This document shows, piece after piece, positions 1-8,530 of a stretch of 64,000 bases of DNA; the first letter of the stretch is position 1, and each line of letters opens with the position of its first letter. The position numbers and the translations under genes were made by a program. Origin of the DNA: [Mycobacterium] nativiensis (GTDB lineage: Bacteria; Actinomycetota; Actinomycetes; Mycobacteriales; Mycobacteriaceae); the NCBI RefSeq assembly GCF_020172685.1, contig NZ_CP083986.1:2741496-2805495 (forward strand), read 5' to 3'. The notes beneath the pieces were generated by a model that ran no database searches, was not told where the DNA came from, and worked only from the letters and a program-made list of their open reading frames with translations.

Positions 1-629
1 ACCGCCGGACCATGCACACCCAAGAAATACGACAACCGCCCGGCCGCGAAATTGGCGGCGTTACCGAACGGAACGTATGGGTCGATTTCCTCTTCGCGGA
101 TTTTGCCGACGATATTGAGGGTGTAGTCGTTGGTGGTCAGGCCGACGAAAACACCGGTCTGAGTGCCCCGAATCGCCTCCCTGGTGATCCCGGCATGCTC
201 CAACGCCTCCCAGGCCACCTCCATAAGCAACCGCTGCTGAGGATCCATCGCATCAGCCTCACGCGGCGAAATACCAAAAAACTCCGCATCAAACTCAGCA
301 GGCTGCCACGACGACAAAAACCCACCCACACGCGAACAAATCGTCCCCGGCACCGAATGATCCGACGAATAGAACGCATCGGCATCCCAACGATCCGCCG
401 GCACCCGCACAATGCCCGAACCCTCATCACACAACAACCGCCAAAAAGCAGCCGGGCCATCCACCCCACCGGGCAACCGACAACCCATACCCACCACCGC
501 GATCGGCTCAGTGTCACCAGCCTCAGCCACCGCCAACCGCGCCGTCAGATCATCAATCTTGCGCAGCGCCTCAGCAACTATCGCCCGTCGATCCGGCCCC
601 CCGGCCGATTTTGCAACCATCGCGCTCAA
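1..629 (-). CDS. Type I polyketide synthase, N-terminal fragment (ketosynthase start)
   Basis: The reading frame is open from codon 1 to the window edge, so only about 209 residues are visible. After a short charged helix (residues about 10-35, a possible docking coil) comes a beta-ketoacyl synthase start: IAVVGMGCRLPGG, then VPADRWDADAFY, GGFL, FFGISPREADAMDPQQRLL and WEALEHAG. These are the usual KS N-terminal motifs of mycobacterial Pks/Pps/Mas enzymes; the active-site Cys lies outside the window. No acyl-carrier domain precedes the KS, unlike PpsA. TTG at 629 follows GGGGAGG; ATG at 620 is the alternative. It lies 40 bp after the FAAL stop on the same strand, so the two are probably co-transcribed and the FAAL probably activates its starter acid. 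Codon use is less GC-rich at third positions than its neighbours. Confidence 0.9.
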   Translation of the reverse strand, partial: MSAMVAKSAGGPDRRAIVAEALRKIDDLTARLAVAEAGDTEPIAVVGMGCRLPGGVDGPAAFWRLLCDEGSGIVRVPADRWDADAFYSSDHSVPGTICSRVGGFLSSWQPAEFDAEFFGISPREADAMDPQQRLLMEVAWEALEHAGITREAIRGTQTGVFVGLTTNDYTLNIVGKIREEEIDPYVPFGNAANFAAGRLSYFLGVHGPA

Positions 630-669
630 CTCAACCTCCCCGAAAGCCGCGCGAGCAGCTCGTCATCAG

Positions 670-2427
670 TCATACAGACCGAGCAGAAGCATCCAGTCGG
701 TCGAATCCATCCCGCTGATAGATCTCCACGCAGCTGGAGCGGCGAATCTTGCCGCTGGTCGTGATCGGGATGGCGCCCTGCGGCACCAAGACCAGATCAC
801 CGGCTGCCAGGCCGTGCGCCTTGGACAGCGCGGCCGCGACCTTCCGCCTCACCTCGTGCAGTCTGTCCTGGACCTCCTCTTCCGATCCCCCTTTATTCTT
901 GAACTCGGCGATCGTAACAAGCTGCTCGGAGCGACTATTGGGAATTGACACCGCCGCAACACGCCCGCCGGTGATCTCCTGGACGGTCGCCTCGATGTCG
1001 TCCGGGTAGTGATTGCGCCCGTCGACGATCAGCAGGTCCTTGATCCGGCCGACGATGTAGAGCTCTCCGTCGGCGACAACCCCGAGGTCGCCGGTCTTGA
1101 GCCACGGCCCCTGCGGGGTGCCGGGCGACGGGTCGACCAGTTTGCCGCCGAAGGTGGCCTCGGTCGCCTGCTGATTGTGCCAGTAGCCGGCGGCCAGGTT
1201 GGGGCCGTAGGCCCAGATCTCGCCGACCTTGCCCTCCGGGTTCTCGGTCTGGGTCTCCGGGTCGACGACGCGTACGGTGCACGCCCGCGGCACGCCACAG
1301 CTGACCAGCTCGACGCCGCCCTCGGCGCCGCCCGGCTCGGCGGTGCCGTTCGCGAGCTTGGTGTAGTCGAAACGCGCCGTCGGCGGCGGGGTGCCGGGGG
1401 TGTTCGAGGTCAGGTAGACCGTCGCCTCGGCCAGGCCGTAACCGGGACGCAGCGCCGCCGGGTTGAGGTTGAACTTGGCGAACCGGTCGACCAGGCGCCG
1501 CAGCGTCGCCGCGTGCACCCGCTCCGCGCCGAACGCGAACGTGTGCACGCGCGACAGGTCCAGCCCGGCCATGTCCTCATCGGAGGTGCGACGGACGGCC
1601 AGTTCGTAGGCGAAGTTCGGCCCACCGGTGTAGGCGTTGGGGTAGCTGGCCACCAGCTGCATCCAGCGGGCCGGCTTGGCCAGGAAGGCCATCGGGCTGA
1701 AGATCACCGCCTGGTGGCCGCCCACCAGCGGGAAGATGATGCAGCACATCAGGCCGAGATCGTGGTAGAAGGGCAGCCACGCCACCAACGTGGTGTCGGC
1801 CGGCACCGTCTTGCCGATATTTTCGAAGGTGTCGTCGATCATCTGCTGCATGTTCACGATCGCGTTGTGATGCCCGACCATGACTCCGGCGGGCGTCCGG
1901 GTCGACCCCGAGGTGTACTGCAGGAACGCCGTCTTGGTGTGCGCGGTGGCGGTGGGGACCTCCAGCGGCTCGGAATCGAGGTCCAAAGCATCCACCTCGA
2001 TCACCACCGGCGTCTTGCCGCCCAGGTCGCGAATCGAGCTGGCGATGTCGCCGGCGGCCGCCGACGTGGTCAGGATGACGGCCGGAGAGCAGTCTCGCAG
2101 CGCCGCCGACACCCGCTCGTCCGCCACGCCGAACATCGGTACCGGCAGTGGAACGGCGATCATCCCCGCCTCCAGCGCGCCGTAGAAGCCGACGATGTAC
2201 TCCAGGCTCTGCGGGGCGAGCAGCGCGACCCGGTCACCCGGCGATGCGCAGGTGGCCAGTTCCGCAGCCACCACCTGCGCCCGGTTGCGCAGCTGCGACC
2301 AGGTCACGGTCTCGCGGTAGCCCGCCGGGTCGACGTCGAAGTCGATGAAGGTGTAGGCAGGCGCATCCGGCTTTTCCCGGGCCCTGTCCGCCAACAGGGT
2401 CGGGATGTGAGTTTGGGTGACCGGCAT
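670..2427 (-). CDS. Fatty-acyl-AMP ligase (FAAL/FadD type)
   Basis: Adenylating enzyme of 585 residues that activates a fatty acid as acyl-AMP for transfer to a polyketide synthase rather than to CoA. The AMP-binding signature YTSGSTRTPAG is near residue 171, in the form typical of mycobacterial FAALs (FadD26/28/32 group). The hinge region LKTGDLGVVADGELYIVGR, with the lysine-containing C-domain after it, is also visible. ATG at 2427 is chosen because AAGGAGAA (2437-2444) sits 9 nt upstream; an ATG farther upstream in the same frame (2469) lacks such a site. The stop codon overlaps an ATG (ATGA at 670-673), and the PKS frame begins shortly after. With tesA upstream this forms a lipid-assembly cluster. 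The exact lipid product cannot be read from the sequence. Confidence 0.93.
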   Translation of the reverse strand: MPVTQTHIPTLLADRAREKPDAPAYTFIDFDVDPAGYRETVTWSQLRNRAQVVAAELATCASPGDRVALLAPQSLEYIVGFYGALEAGMIAVPLPVPMFGVADERVSAALRDCSPAVILTTSAAAGDIASSIRDLGGKTPVVIEVDALDLDSEPLEVPTATAHTKTAFLQYTSGSTRTPAGVMVGHHNAIVNMQQMIDDTFENIGKTVPADTTLVAWLPFYHDLGLMCCIIFPLVGGHQAVIFSPMAFLAKPARWMQLVASYPNAYTGGPNFAYELAVRRTSDEDMAGLDLSRVHTFAFGAERVHAATLRRLVDRFAKFNLNPAALRPGYGLAEATVYLTSNTPGTPPPTARFDYTKLANGTAEPGGAEGGVELVSCGVPRACTVRVVDPETQTENPEGKVGEIWAYGPNLAAGYWHNQQATEATFGGKLVDPSPGTPQGPWLKTGDLGVVADGELYIVGRIKDLLIVDGRNHYPDDIEATVQEITGGRVAAVSIPNSRSEQLVTIAEFKNKGGSEEEVQDRLHEVRRKVAAALSKAHGLAAGDLVLVPQGAIPITTSGKIRRSSCVEIYQRDGFDRLDASARSV

Positions 2428-2994
2428 AGCGTTCTTTTCTCCTTGTGCTGTCAGGTCCGTGGACCTCACCTGCTGAGTACTAGTCCCTGTCCGGGGCCCC
2501 GTCCAGAGTCACCGCGCGTGCGGCCCCTAACTGACGGTTGTGCTGCGCGGCCCTGCACAGCGGAGTTATGCGGTTGGATTAGCGACATTGGGATACACCC
2601 CTGCGGGATCAGGCCTTGTGGGCACCACTACCTGAACTGCCGGCTGGCTTATTCAGCCTCACCGTGGGCCGGTTACTCGCCCTACCGACTGCAGACGGGG
2701 CCGGGGACATCCGTGCGCCGAGTTCGCGCAGCCGATGCGGGCGGTGCGGATAGAGTCGACCATCGACACGGATACCCCTTCTGGAATGGTTGGAACCGAC
2801 GCCAAAACTCCTCGGATCCCGACATCCCAGGTGTTTTCCCTCTCGCGGAGGCTACCACGTTGGCGCTGTTGACAGGGAACTTACTGGTGATATACAGCAC
2901 CCATGCGGCAGGTCAGGGACCGAAACGCAGAAAGCGCTCAGGACGCCAGCGACCACACCTGTCGATGATTCACGCCGCGGCCACCCCCGAGGCA
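2428..2994. other. Intergenic region between tesA-type gene and FAAL
   Basis: This 567-bp stretch has no convincing gene. It contains the FAAL ribosome binding site (2437-2444), a short palindrome AGGTCC-AC-GGACCT (2453-2466) just upstream of it that could be an operator, and a plus-strand TTGACA (2869-2874) followed 16 nt later by TATACA (2891-2896) that resembles a sigma-70 type promoter pointing toward the 3' end of tesA. A 72-codon minus-strand frame (2682-2900) has no ribosome binding site or recognisable product. The rest shows nothing I can name. Confidence 0.5.
2453..2466. promoter_or_regulatory. Palindrome upstream of the FAAL ribosome binding site
   Basis: AGGTCC and GGACCT form perfect 6-bp arms around a 2-bp centre, 9 bp upstream of the FAAL ribosome binding site. 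It could be an operator for the FAAL-PKS unit. No regulator is identified; arms this short can occur by chance in GC-rich DNA. Confidence 0.25.
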
Positions 2995-3708
2995 TCAGCG
3001 GCAGTGGCCCGCGATCTTCTCCTCGATGTCACCGACCAGTTCCGGCAGGTGATCGTTGAGGTAGAAGTGATGGCCCGGCGCGGTGAACGTCCGGACACTG
3101 AACTCCGAGGTGGTGCGCTCGGCCCATGGGGCCACTTTCTCGGCGGTGGCGACGCCGTCGTCGTCACCGTGGAACACGAAGATCGGGCAGGACACCCGGG
3201 CGTCCGGAGGACAGTCATAGTTCGCGATGGCTTTGAGGCCGCGCAGCGTCGGAAGGATCTTCGCCGCGAACGCCTCGTTCTCCAGAAACTCGGGGTTGAC
3301 CCCGGTCATCTGGCCAACCGCTTCGAGCAGACCACGGTCGGAGTCGCCGATGTTGTCGAATCCCGCTCGCCCCGGCGCGCCCGCCGCGGACACGAACAGG
3401 GCCGAGATCGGGTGCCCGTCCGCCTCGAACCGGCGTGCCACCTCGAAGGCCAGCAGCGCGCCCATGCTGTGACCGAAGAAAGCGGCGCCTCCGTCGGTCT
3501 GATCGGGCGGGGTCAGCATGGTGCAGACGCGGTCGGCGAGGTCTTCGATACTGGTGAACGCGCCGAGGTCGTGGCTGCCGGCCTTGCCCGGGTATTGCAC
3601 GCCAATACGTTTGACGTCGGCGGTGAACGCCTTCGAGAACGGAACGTAGTACTGCGGCGACCCGCCGGCGTGCGGGAAAATGTAGAGCTTGGGCGTTCGG
3701 TCAGTCAC
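2995..3708 (-). CDS. tesA: Type II thioesterase, TesA family
   Basis: Alpha/beta-hydrolase of 237 residues that releases or edits acyl chains on polyketide synthases; in M. tuberculosis TesA works with the Pps/Mas enzymes of dimycocerosate synthesis. The protein starts with LYIFPHAGG, carries the nucleophile elbow GHSMGA (Ser about 81), a likely acidic residue in FHGDDDG and the catalytic His in GHHFYLND, all at TesA-like spacing. GTG at 3708 is chosen because it aligns with the TesA core and lies 7 nt after the hexamer TAGTGT (3716-3721), a leaderless arrangement. The frame runs farther upstream only through a tandem repeat, which is not coding here. It lies upstream of the FAAL and PKS on the same strand. 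Assigning it as the true tesA orthologue rather than a paralogue is uncertain. Confidence 0.88.
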   Translation of the reverse strand: MTDRTPKLYIFPHAGGSPQYYVPFSKAFTADVKRIGVQYPGKAGSHDLGAFTSIEDLADRVCTMLTPPDQTDGGAAFFGHSMGALLAFEVARRFEADGHPISALFVSAAGAPGRAGFDNIGDSDRGLLEAVGQMTGVNPEFLENEAFAAKILPTLRGLKAIANYDCPPDARVSCPIFVFHGDDDGVATAEKVAPWAERTTSEFSVRTFTAPGHHFYLNDHLPELVGDIEEKIAGHCR

Positions 3709-3715
3709 CCGGGAC

Positions 3716-3721
3716 ACACTA
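3716..3721 (-). promoter_or_regulatory. Candidate leaderless -10 box of tesA
   Basis: TAGTGT on the minus strand (TANNNT pattern) ends 7 nt before the GTG start, the spacing expected when transcription begins at the start codon. The tandem repeat begins immediately upstream, so the repeat occupies the -35 and upstream promoter DNA. Confidence 0.45.
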
Positions 3722-3903
3722 GCGGCGATCGCAAACCCGACGGAGTCGGGTGCGGCGGGTCGCCGTCGTCGGCACAGCGGCGATCGCAAACCCGACGGAG
3801 CCGGGTGCGGCGGGTCGCCGTCGTCGGCACAGCGGCGATCGCAAACCCGACGGAGCCGGGTGCGGCGGGTCGCCGCCGTCGGCACAGCGGCGATCGCAAA
3901 CCC
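3721..3903. repeat. Tandem repeat, 55-bp unit, about 3.3 copies
   Basis: Copies begin at 3721, 3776 and 3831, with a partial fourth at 3886 that ends after AGCGGCGATCGCAAACCC. The units differ by one or two bases (for example GAGTCGGG in copy 1, GAGCCGGG in copies 2 and 3; CGTCGTCGG in copies 1 and 2, CGCCGTCGG in copy 3). Each contains GCGATCGC, and copy 1 contains a perfect CCCGAC-GGA-GTCGGG hairpin. It fills almost all of the gap between lipL and tesA. It is a MIRU/VNTR-like element; it has no spacers and is not a CRISPR array. Confidence 0.92.
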
Positions 3904-3916
3904 GGCCGTGCATGGA

Positions 3917-5182
3917 CTACCCGATTGCGGCGTCCAGCTCGACGAACGGCGATCCGAGCAGCGGGATCGGGTCGAGCCCGTGCCGGCGGCCCCCGGCAAC
4001 GCCCCGACGGATCAAGGCGGCCGTCCCGACGAAACCGGCATGGTCGAGCGCCACGAACGGGGTCAGCAGCCGGTTGTGAACGAAGCCGAACGCCAGCCCG
4101 GAGTCCGGGTCGGCCCAGCCCAGCGATCCGCCCAGCCCGACGTGGCCGAAGCCGGGCAGCACCGAACCGAACGGGACCGCGTGGTAGCCCTGATGGAACG
4201 CCAACGGCACCCCGATGGTGCGGTCCAGCTCCAGGGAGTGCGGTCCGGGCAGGCCCGCCACCAGCCGGCGGGACAGGAACCGGGTGCCGTCGATCTCTCC
4301 CCCATTGGCCAGGGCGCCGTAGAGGCGGGCCAGCCCGCGCGCGGTGAACACGCCGTTGATGGCGGCCGCCTCGGTGTCCAGGAACGGGGTGTCGCCGCGC
4401 ACGGTGCCCATCACCCCCGGGAAATAGAAGGCGCCCAGTCCCCCGTACGGCAGCAGCGCGGCGGCCTTGGGTGCCACGAAGTCGACGATCGGGTTACGGC
4501 GGCTGCGTTGCGGCATGACGATCTCCGCGGCGACGGTCGGTGCGCCGGCGGGCGGCCGGCCCAGGTGCAGGCCGTCGGTGTCCAGTGGCGCGGCCAGCTC
4601 GGTGCGGAACAGTTCCCGCATGCCGACACCGGTGACAGCCCGGGCCAGGCCCGACATCAGCCAGCCGTAGGTCAGCGCGTGGTAGGCGGGTTTGCCGATC
4701 TCGGGTCCCGGGGCGGCGGCGGCCATCCGCGCTTCCATCGTGAGGTGATCCAACATGTCGGCCCTGCCGGCACCGTGCAGGTGCGTCAGCCCGGCCCGGT
4801 GTCCCAGCAGTTGCCGGACGGTGATCGCGGCCTTGCCGTTGGCGCCGAATTCCGGCCAGTAGTGCGCCACCGGCGTGTCGTAGTCGACGAGTCCCCGGTC
4901 GGCCAGCCGGTGGATGACCGTCGAGGCCGCGCCCTTGGTCGCCGAGAACGTCATGGCTCCGGTGTTCTCCGACCACGGCACCGTGCCCGCGCGGTCCGCC
5001 CATCCGGTCCACACATCGACCAGCGGCCGGCCGTCCTGGTACACCGCCAGGGCCCCGCCACCGAAACGCCGGCCGGGGAACATCGCCGCGAATGCCCGTA
5101 CCGCGCAGGCGAAGTTCTGATCGGCCGCACCGTGCACGTTCGGCGGAAGCGCCATGCGGCGAGAGTCGACAGGCTCAGTCAT
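3917..5182 (-). CDS. lipL: Serine beta-lactamase-fold esterase, LipL type
   Basis: Protein of 421 residues of the class C beta-lactamase/esterase family. The nucleophile motif FSATKG (S-x-x-K, Ser about 80, Lys about 83) follows a MTFSA strand, and the second motif Tyr is probably in PAYHALTYGWL. No signal peptide is evident. ATG at 5182 is chosen: it lies 7 nt after TAGATT (5190-5195), a leaderless pattern, and gives a length close to M. tuberculosis LipL (429). The position directly after meaB on the same strand matches Rv1496-Rv1497 and supports the name. LipL proteins hydrolyse short acyl esters; the natural substrate is unknown. Confidence 0.85.
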   Translation of the reverse strand: MTEPVDSRRMALPPNVHGAADQNFACAVRAFAAMFPGRRFGGGALAVYQDGRPLVDVWTGWADRAGTVPWSENTGAMTFSATKGAASTVIHRLADRGLVDYDTPVAHYWPEFGANGKAAITVRQLLGHRAGLTHLHGAGRADMLDHLTMEARMAAAAPGPEIGKPAYHALTYGWLMSGLARAVTGVGMRELFRTELAAPLDTDGLHLGRPPAGAPTVAAEIVMPQRSRRNPIVDFVAPKAAALLPYGGLGAFYFPGVMGTVRGDTPFLDTEAAAINGVFTARGLARLYGALANGGEIDGTRFLSRRLVAGLPGPHSLELDRTIGVPLAFHQGYHAVPFGSVLPGFGHVGLGGSLGWADPDSGLAFGFVHNRLLTPFVALDHAGFVGTAALIRRGVAGGRRHGLDPIPLLGSPFVELDAAIG

Positions 5183-5189
5183 GGCTGGC

Positions 5190-5195
5190 AATCTA
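5190..5195 (-). promoter_or_regulatory. Candidate leaderless -10 box of lipL
   Basis: TAGATT on the minus strand ends 7 nt before the ATG of lipL. It lies in the short gap after meaB and would allow lipL expression separate from the mut operon. Confidence 0.4.
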
Positions 5196-5249
5196 CCGTG
5201 CCGACCGTCAGCCCTACCGTAATTACTTCAGGAACTCGTGCCGAGCCGG

Positions 5250-6239
5250 CTACTGCCAGATGGTCGCGAGAATCTGTTGAGCCGCCAGCGCGGGGGTCAG
5301 TTCGCCGCGGAGCACCTGTTGTTCCACCACGGTGCGCACCTCGCGCACCGCCGGATCCGACAGTGCCCGTTCCAGCACGGCATCGGCCACCAGCTGCCGC
5401 GTCCAGTCCACCTGCTGGGCGCGCCGACGGGCATCGAACTCGCCCGCTTCGATCAGTGTCTGCCGATGCCGCTCGATGGTGTCCCAGAGTTCCGGCAGCC
5501 CGGTGCCCTCGAGCGCGCTCATCGTCAAAACAGGTGGCCGCCAAAGGGTTTCGCGAGGATAAATGAGCCGGATCGCGGCCGACAGTTCCCGTGCGGCCAT
5601 CCGCGCCTCGGTGAGGTGCTCGCCGTCGGCCTTGTTCACCACCACGATGTCGGCCAGCTCAAGGACGCCCTTTTTGATGCCCTGCAACTGGTCTCCGGTG
5701 CGGGCCAGTGTCAAGAACACGAAGGTGTCCACCATGCCCGACACCGTCACCTCGGACTGGCCGACGCCGACGGTCTCGATCAGGATCACATCGAAACCGG
5801 CGGCCTCCAGCAGCACCACGGTCTCCCGGGTGGCCTTGGCGACCCCGCCCAGGGTGCCCGATGTCGGGGACGGGCGGATGTAGGCGCTCTCGTGCGCGCC
5901 CAGCCGCTGCATCCGGGTCTTGTCCCCCAGGATCGATCCGCCGGTGCGGGTCGAGGACGGGTCGACGGCCAGTACCGCCACCCGGTGCCCCAGTTCGACG
6001 AGGTGCATCCCGAGCGCCTCGATGCTGGTCGACTTGCCCACTCCGGGAACTCCGGTGATACCCACCCGCCGGGCGCCGCCCGCGTCCGGCAGCAGCGCCA
6101 ACAGCAGCTTCTGGGCCTGTTGGCGGTGGTCGGGGCGGGTGGACTCGACCAGGGTGATGGCCCGGGGCAGTACGGAGCGATCACCGGCGCGCACCCCCGC
6201 CGCCAGTTCGGCGACGGCATCGCCCATGTCGTCGAGCAT
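5250..6239 (-). CDS. meaB: GTPase MeaB/ArgK, chaperone of methylmalonyl-CoA mutase
   Basis: Protein of 329 residues in the G3E P-loop GTPase family that protects the mutase and gates cofactor loading and repair. The Walker A motif GVPGVGKST is at residues about 63-71, followed by VDPSSTRTGGSILGDKTRM, ETVGVGQSE (switch III/Walker B region) and NKADGEH (base recognition). The ATG follows directly on the mutB stop (TAG at 6240-6242, ATG at 6237-6239), so translation is coupled. In M. tuberculosis the mazEF4 toxin-antitoxin pair separates these genes; here nothing does. The C-terminal helical arm used for dimer formation is present. Confidence 0.95.
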   Translation of the reverse strand: MLDDMGDAVAELAAGVRAGDRSVLPRAITLVESTRPDHRQQAQKLLLALLPDAGGARRVGITGVPGVGKSTSIEALGMHLVELGHRVAVLAVDPSSTRTGGSILGDKTRMQRLGAHESAYIRPSPTSGTLGGVAKATRETVVLLEAAGFDVILIETVGVGQSEVTVSGMVDTFVFLTLARTGDQLQGIKKGVLELADIVVVNKADGEHLTEARMAARELSAAIRLIYPRETLWRPPVLTMSALEGTGLPELWDTIERHRQTLIEAGEFDARRRAQQVDWTRQLVADAVLERALSDPAVREVRTVVEQQVLRGELTPALAAQQILATIWQ

Positions 6240-8525
6240 CTATATCGGGTCTGCCGCGGGCCCGGCCGCGTCGGCGAGCTCATAGCCTCGCCGCGACGCC
6301 AGGGTCTGCAACAGACCGACCGCCGCGTCGGCGATCACCGTGCCGGGCGGGAAGATCGCGGTCGCCCCGGCGGCATAGAGCTCGTCGAAGTCCCCGGGCG
6401 GGATGACACCGCCGACCACGATCATGATGTCGGGCCGGCCCACCGTGGCCAGCGCGTCGCGCAGCGCCGGCACCAGCGTCAGGTGCCCGGCCGCCAGGGA
6501 GGACACCCCGACCACATGCACGTCGTTGTCGGCGGCCTGCCGGGCGACCTCGTCGGGGGTGGAGAACAGCGCGCCGACGTCGACGTCGAACCCGATGTCG
6601 GCGAACGCGGTGGCGATCACCTTCTGGCCGCGGTCGTGTCCGTCCTGGCCCATCTTGGCGACCAGGATGCGGGGCCGGCGGCCGTCGAACTCGGCGAACT
6701 TCTCCACCAGAGCGGTTGCGCTGGAAATGTTGCTGCCCTTCCCGACTTCGTCACGGTAGACGCCAGAGATGGTACGGATTTCGGCCTGATGCCGCCCGTA
6801 GACCTTCTCCAGCGCGTCGGAGATCTCGCCGAGGGTCGCCTTGGCCCGCGCGGCGTTGATCGCCAACGCCAGCAGGTTGTTGCCCAGGCCGTCCTCCCCC
6901 GCCGGACCTGTGGCACCGGCCGCCCGGGTCAGTTCGGCCAGCGAGGCCTGACAGGCCGCCTCGTCGCGCTCGGCGCGCAGTTGCTCGAGTTTGGCCAGCT
7001 GTTCGGCGCGCACCCGGCTGTTCTCGACCTTGAGCACCTCGATCTCTTGGTCCTCGGCGACCTGGTACTTGTTGACGCCGATCAGCGGCTGCCGCCCGGA
7101 GTCGATCCGGGCCTGGGTGCGGGCCGCGGCCTCCTCGATGCGCAGCTTCGGAATACCCTCGTTGATGGCCTGCGCCATCCCGCCGTGCGCCTTGACCTCT
7201 TCGATGTGGGCGCGGGCCCGCTGCGCCAGCTGGTGGGTCAGCCATTCCACGTAGTAGGAGCCCGCCCACGGGTCGATCGGGCGGGTGGTGCCCGACTCCT
7301 GCTGCAGCAGCAGCTGGGTGTTACGCGCGATCCGGGCGGAGAAGTCGGTGGGCAGCGCCAGCGCCTCGTCGAGGGCGTTGGTGTGCAGCGACTGGGTGTG
7401 GCCCTGGGTTGCGGCCATCGCCTCGATACAGGTGCGGGCCACGTTGTTGAAGACGTCCTGGGCGGTCAGCGACCAACCGGAGGTCTGTGAATGTGTGCGC
7501 AGCGAAAGAGATTTCGAGCTCTTGGGGCTGAACTCACTGACCAGCTCGCTCCACAGCAACCGGCCCGCACGCAGCTTGGCGACCTCCATGAAGAAGTTCA
7601 TCCCGATACCCCAGAAGAACGACAGCCGGGGTGCGAACTTGTCGATGTCCAGGCCGGCGTCCAGCCCGGCCTTGATGTAGTCCACTCCGTCGGCCAGCGT
7701 GTAGGCCAGCTCCAAATCCGCTGTGGCACCGGCCTCTTGGATGTGGTAGCCGGAGATCGAGATGGAGTTGAACTTCGGCATCTTGGCGCTGGTGTAGCCG
7801 AAGATGTCGGAGATGATCCGCATCGACGGCTTCGGCGGATAGATGTAGGTGTTGCGGACCATGAACTCCTTGAGGATGTCGTTCTGGATGGTCCCGGCCA
7901 GCTTCTCCGGCGGCACACCCTGCTCCTCGGCGGCCACCACATACAGAGCCAGAATCGGCAGCACAGCGCCGTTCATGGTCATCGACACGCTGACCGCGCT
8001 CAGGTCGATCCCGTCGAACAGCTGTCGCATGTCGAGGATCGAATCGATCGCCACGCCAGCCATGCCGACGTCGCCCTGCACCCGCGGGTGGTCCGAGTCG
8101 TAACCGCGGTGGGTGGCCAGGTCGAACGCCACCGACAATCCCTTCTGGCCGGCGGCCAGGTTGCGGCGGTAGAAGGCATTGGAGTCCGCCGCGGTGGAGA
8201 ACCCCGCGTACTGGCGAATCGTCCACGGCTGGTTGACGTACATGGTCGGGTACGGGCCGCGCACGAACGGAGGCTCACCCGGGAAACTGTCCAGCGGGTA
8301 GCCGTCGGCGGCCACCGCGGCGCGGTCGGCGGCGGTGTAGACCGGCTTGACCGCGATGCCTTCCGGGGTGTGCCACTCCAACTGCTCGGGGGTGTAGCCG
8401 TGTGCGGACGCGGCGGCAGACACGAAGTCGGCGACGGCCGCATCGGTGACCGGTTCGGCGCGACGGTCTCCGAGGGCAACGTCGGCGAAGCTGCCGAGGG
8501 TGTCGCGTGAGGTGCTGGTGGTCAT
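6240..8525 (-). CDS. mutB: Methylmalonyl-CoA mutase, large (catalytic) subunit
   Basis: Protein of 761 residues that interconverts L-methylmalonyl-CoA and succinyl-CoA with adenosylcobalamin. The N-terminal TIM barrel carries [18 protein letters not shown] and [19 protein letters not shown]; the C-terminal domain has the cobalamin-binding GQDGHDRG (DxHxxG) and a GGVIPP loop. ATG at 8525 ([11 protein letters not shown]) is used; the frame stays open upstream through mutA but that part does not resemble a mutase. The mutA stop lies 5 bp upstream, so mutA-mutB-meaB form one operon. The enzyme supplies or drains methylmalonyl-CoA, the extender unit for methyl-branched mycobacterial lipids. Confidence 0.97.
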   Translation of the reverse strand: MTTSTSRDTLGSFADVALGDRRAEPVTDAAVADFVSAAASAHGYTPEQLEWHTPEGIAVKPVYTAADRAAVAADGYPLDSFPGEPPFVRGPYPTMYVNQPWTIRQYAGFSTAADSNAFYRRNLAAGQKGLSVAFDLATHRGYDSDHPRVQGDVGMAGVAIDSILDMRQLFDGIDLSAVSVSMTMNGAVLPILALYVVAAEEQGVPPEKLAGTIQNDILKEFMVRNTYIYPPKPSMRIISDIFGYTSAKMPKFNSISISGYHIQEAGATADLELAYTLADGVDYIKAGLDAGLDIDKFAPRLSFFWGIGMNFFMEVAKLRAGRLLWSELVSEFSPKSSKSLSLRTHSQTSGWSLTAQDVFNNVARTCIEAMAATQGHTQSLHTNALDEALALPTDFSARIARNTQLLLQQESGTTRPIDPWAGSYYVEWLTHQLAQRARAHIEEVKAHGGMAQAINEGIPKLRIEEAAARTQARIDSGRQPLIGVNKYQVAEDQEIEVLKVENSRVRAEQLAKLEQLRAERDEAACQASLAELTRAAGATGPAGEDGLGNNLLALAINAARAKATLGEISDALEKVYGRHQAEIRTISGVYRDEVGKGSNISSATALVEKFAEFDGRRPRILVAKMGQDGHDRGQKVIATAFADIGFDVDVGALFSTPDEVARQAADNDVHVVGVSSLAAGHLTLVPALRDALATVGRPDIMIVVGGVIPPGDFDELYAAGATAIFPPGTVIADAAVGLLQTLASRRGYELADAAGPAADPI

Positions 8526-8530
8526 GGCTG

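Noticed and set aside
2682..2900. Minus-strand 72-codon frame between tesA and FAAL
   Set aside because: No ribosome binding site, no recognisable motif and no conserved neighbour relation.
3721..3903. Possible CRISPR array or coding extension of tesA
   Set aside because: Repeats are directly adjacent with no spacers, and the encoded residues are repetitive Arg/Pro without similarity to thioesterases.
1009..4347. Plus-strand frame of 1112 codons across the FAAL and thioesterase genes
   Set aside because: It is an antisense shadow of GC-rich coding DNA, Arg/Gly-rich with no motif, and opposes two clear genes.
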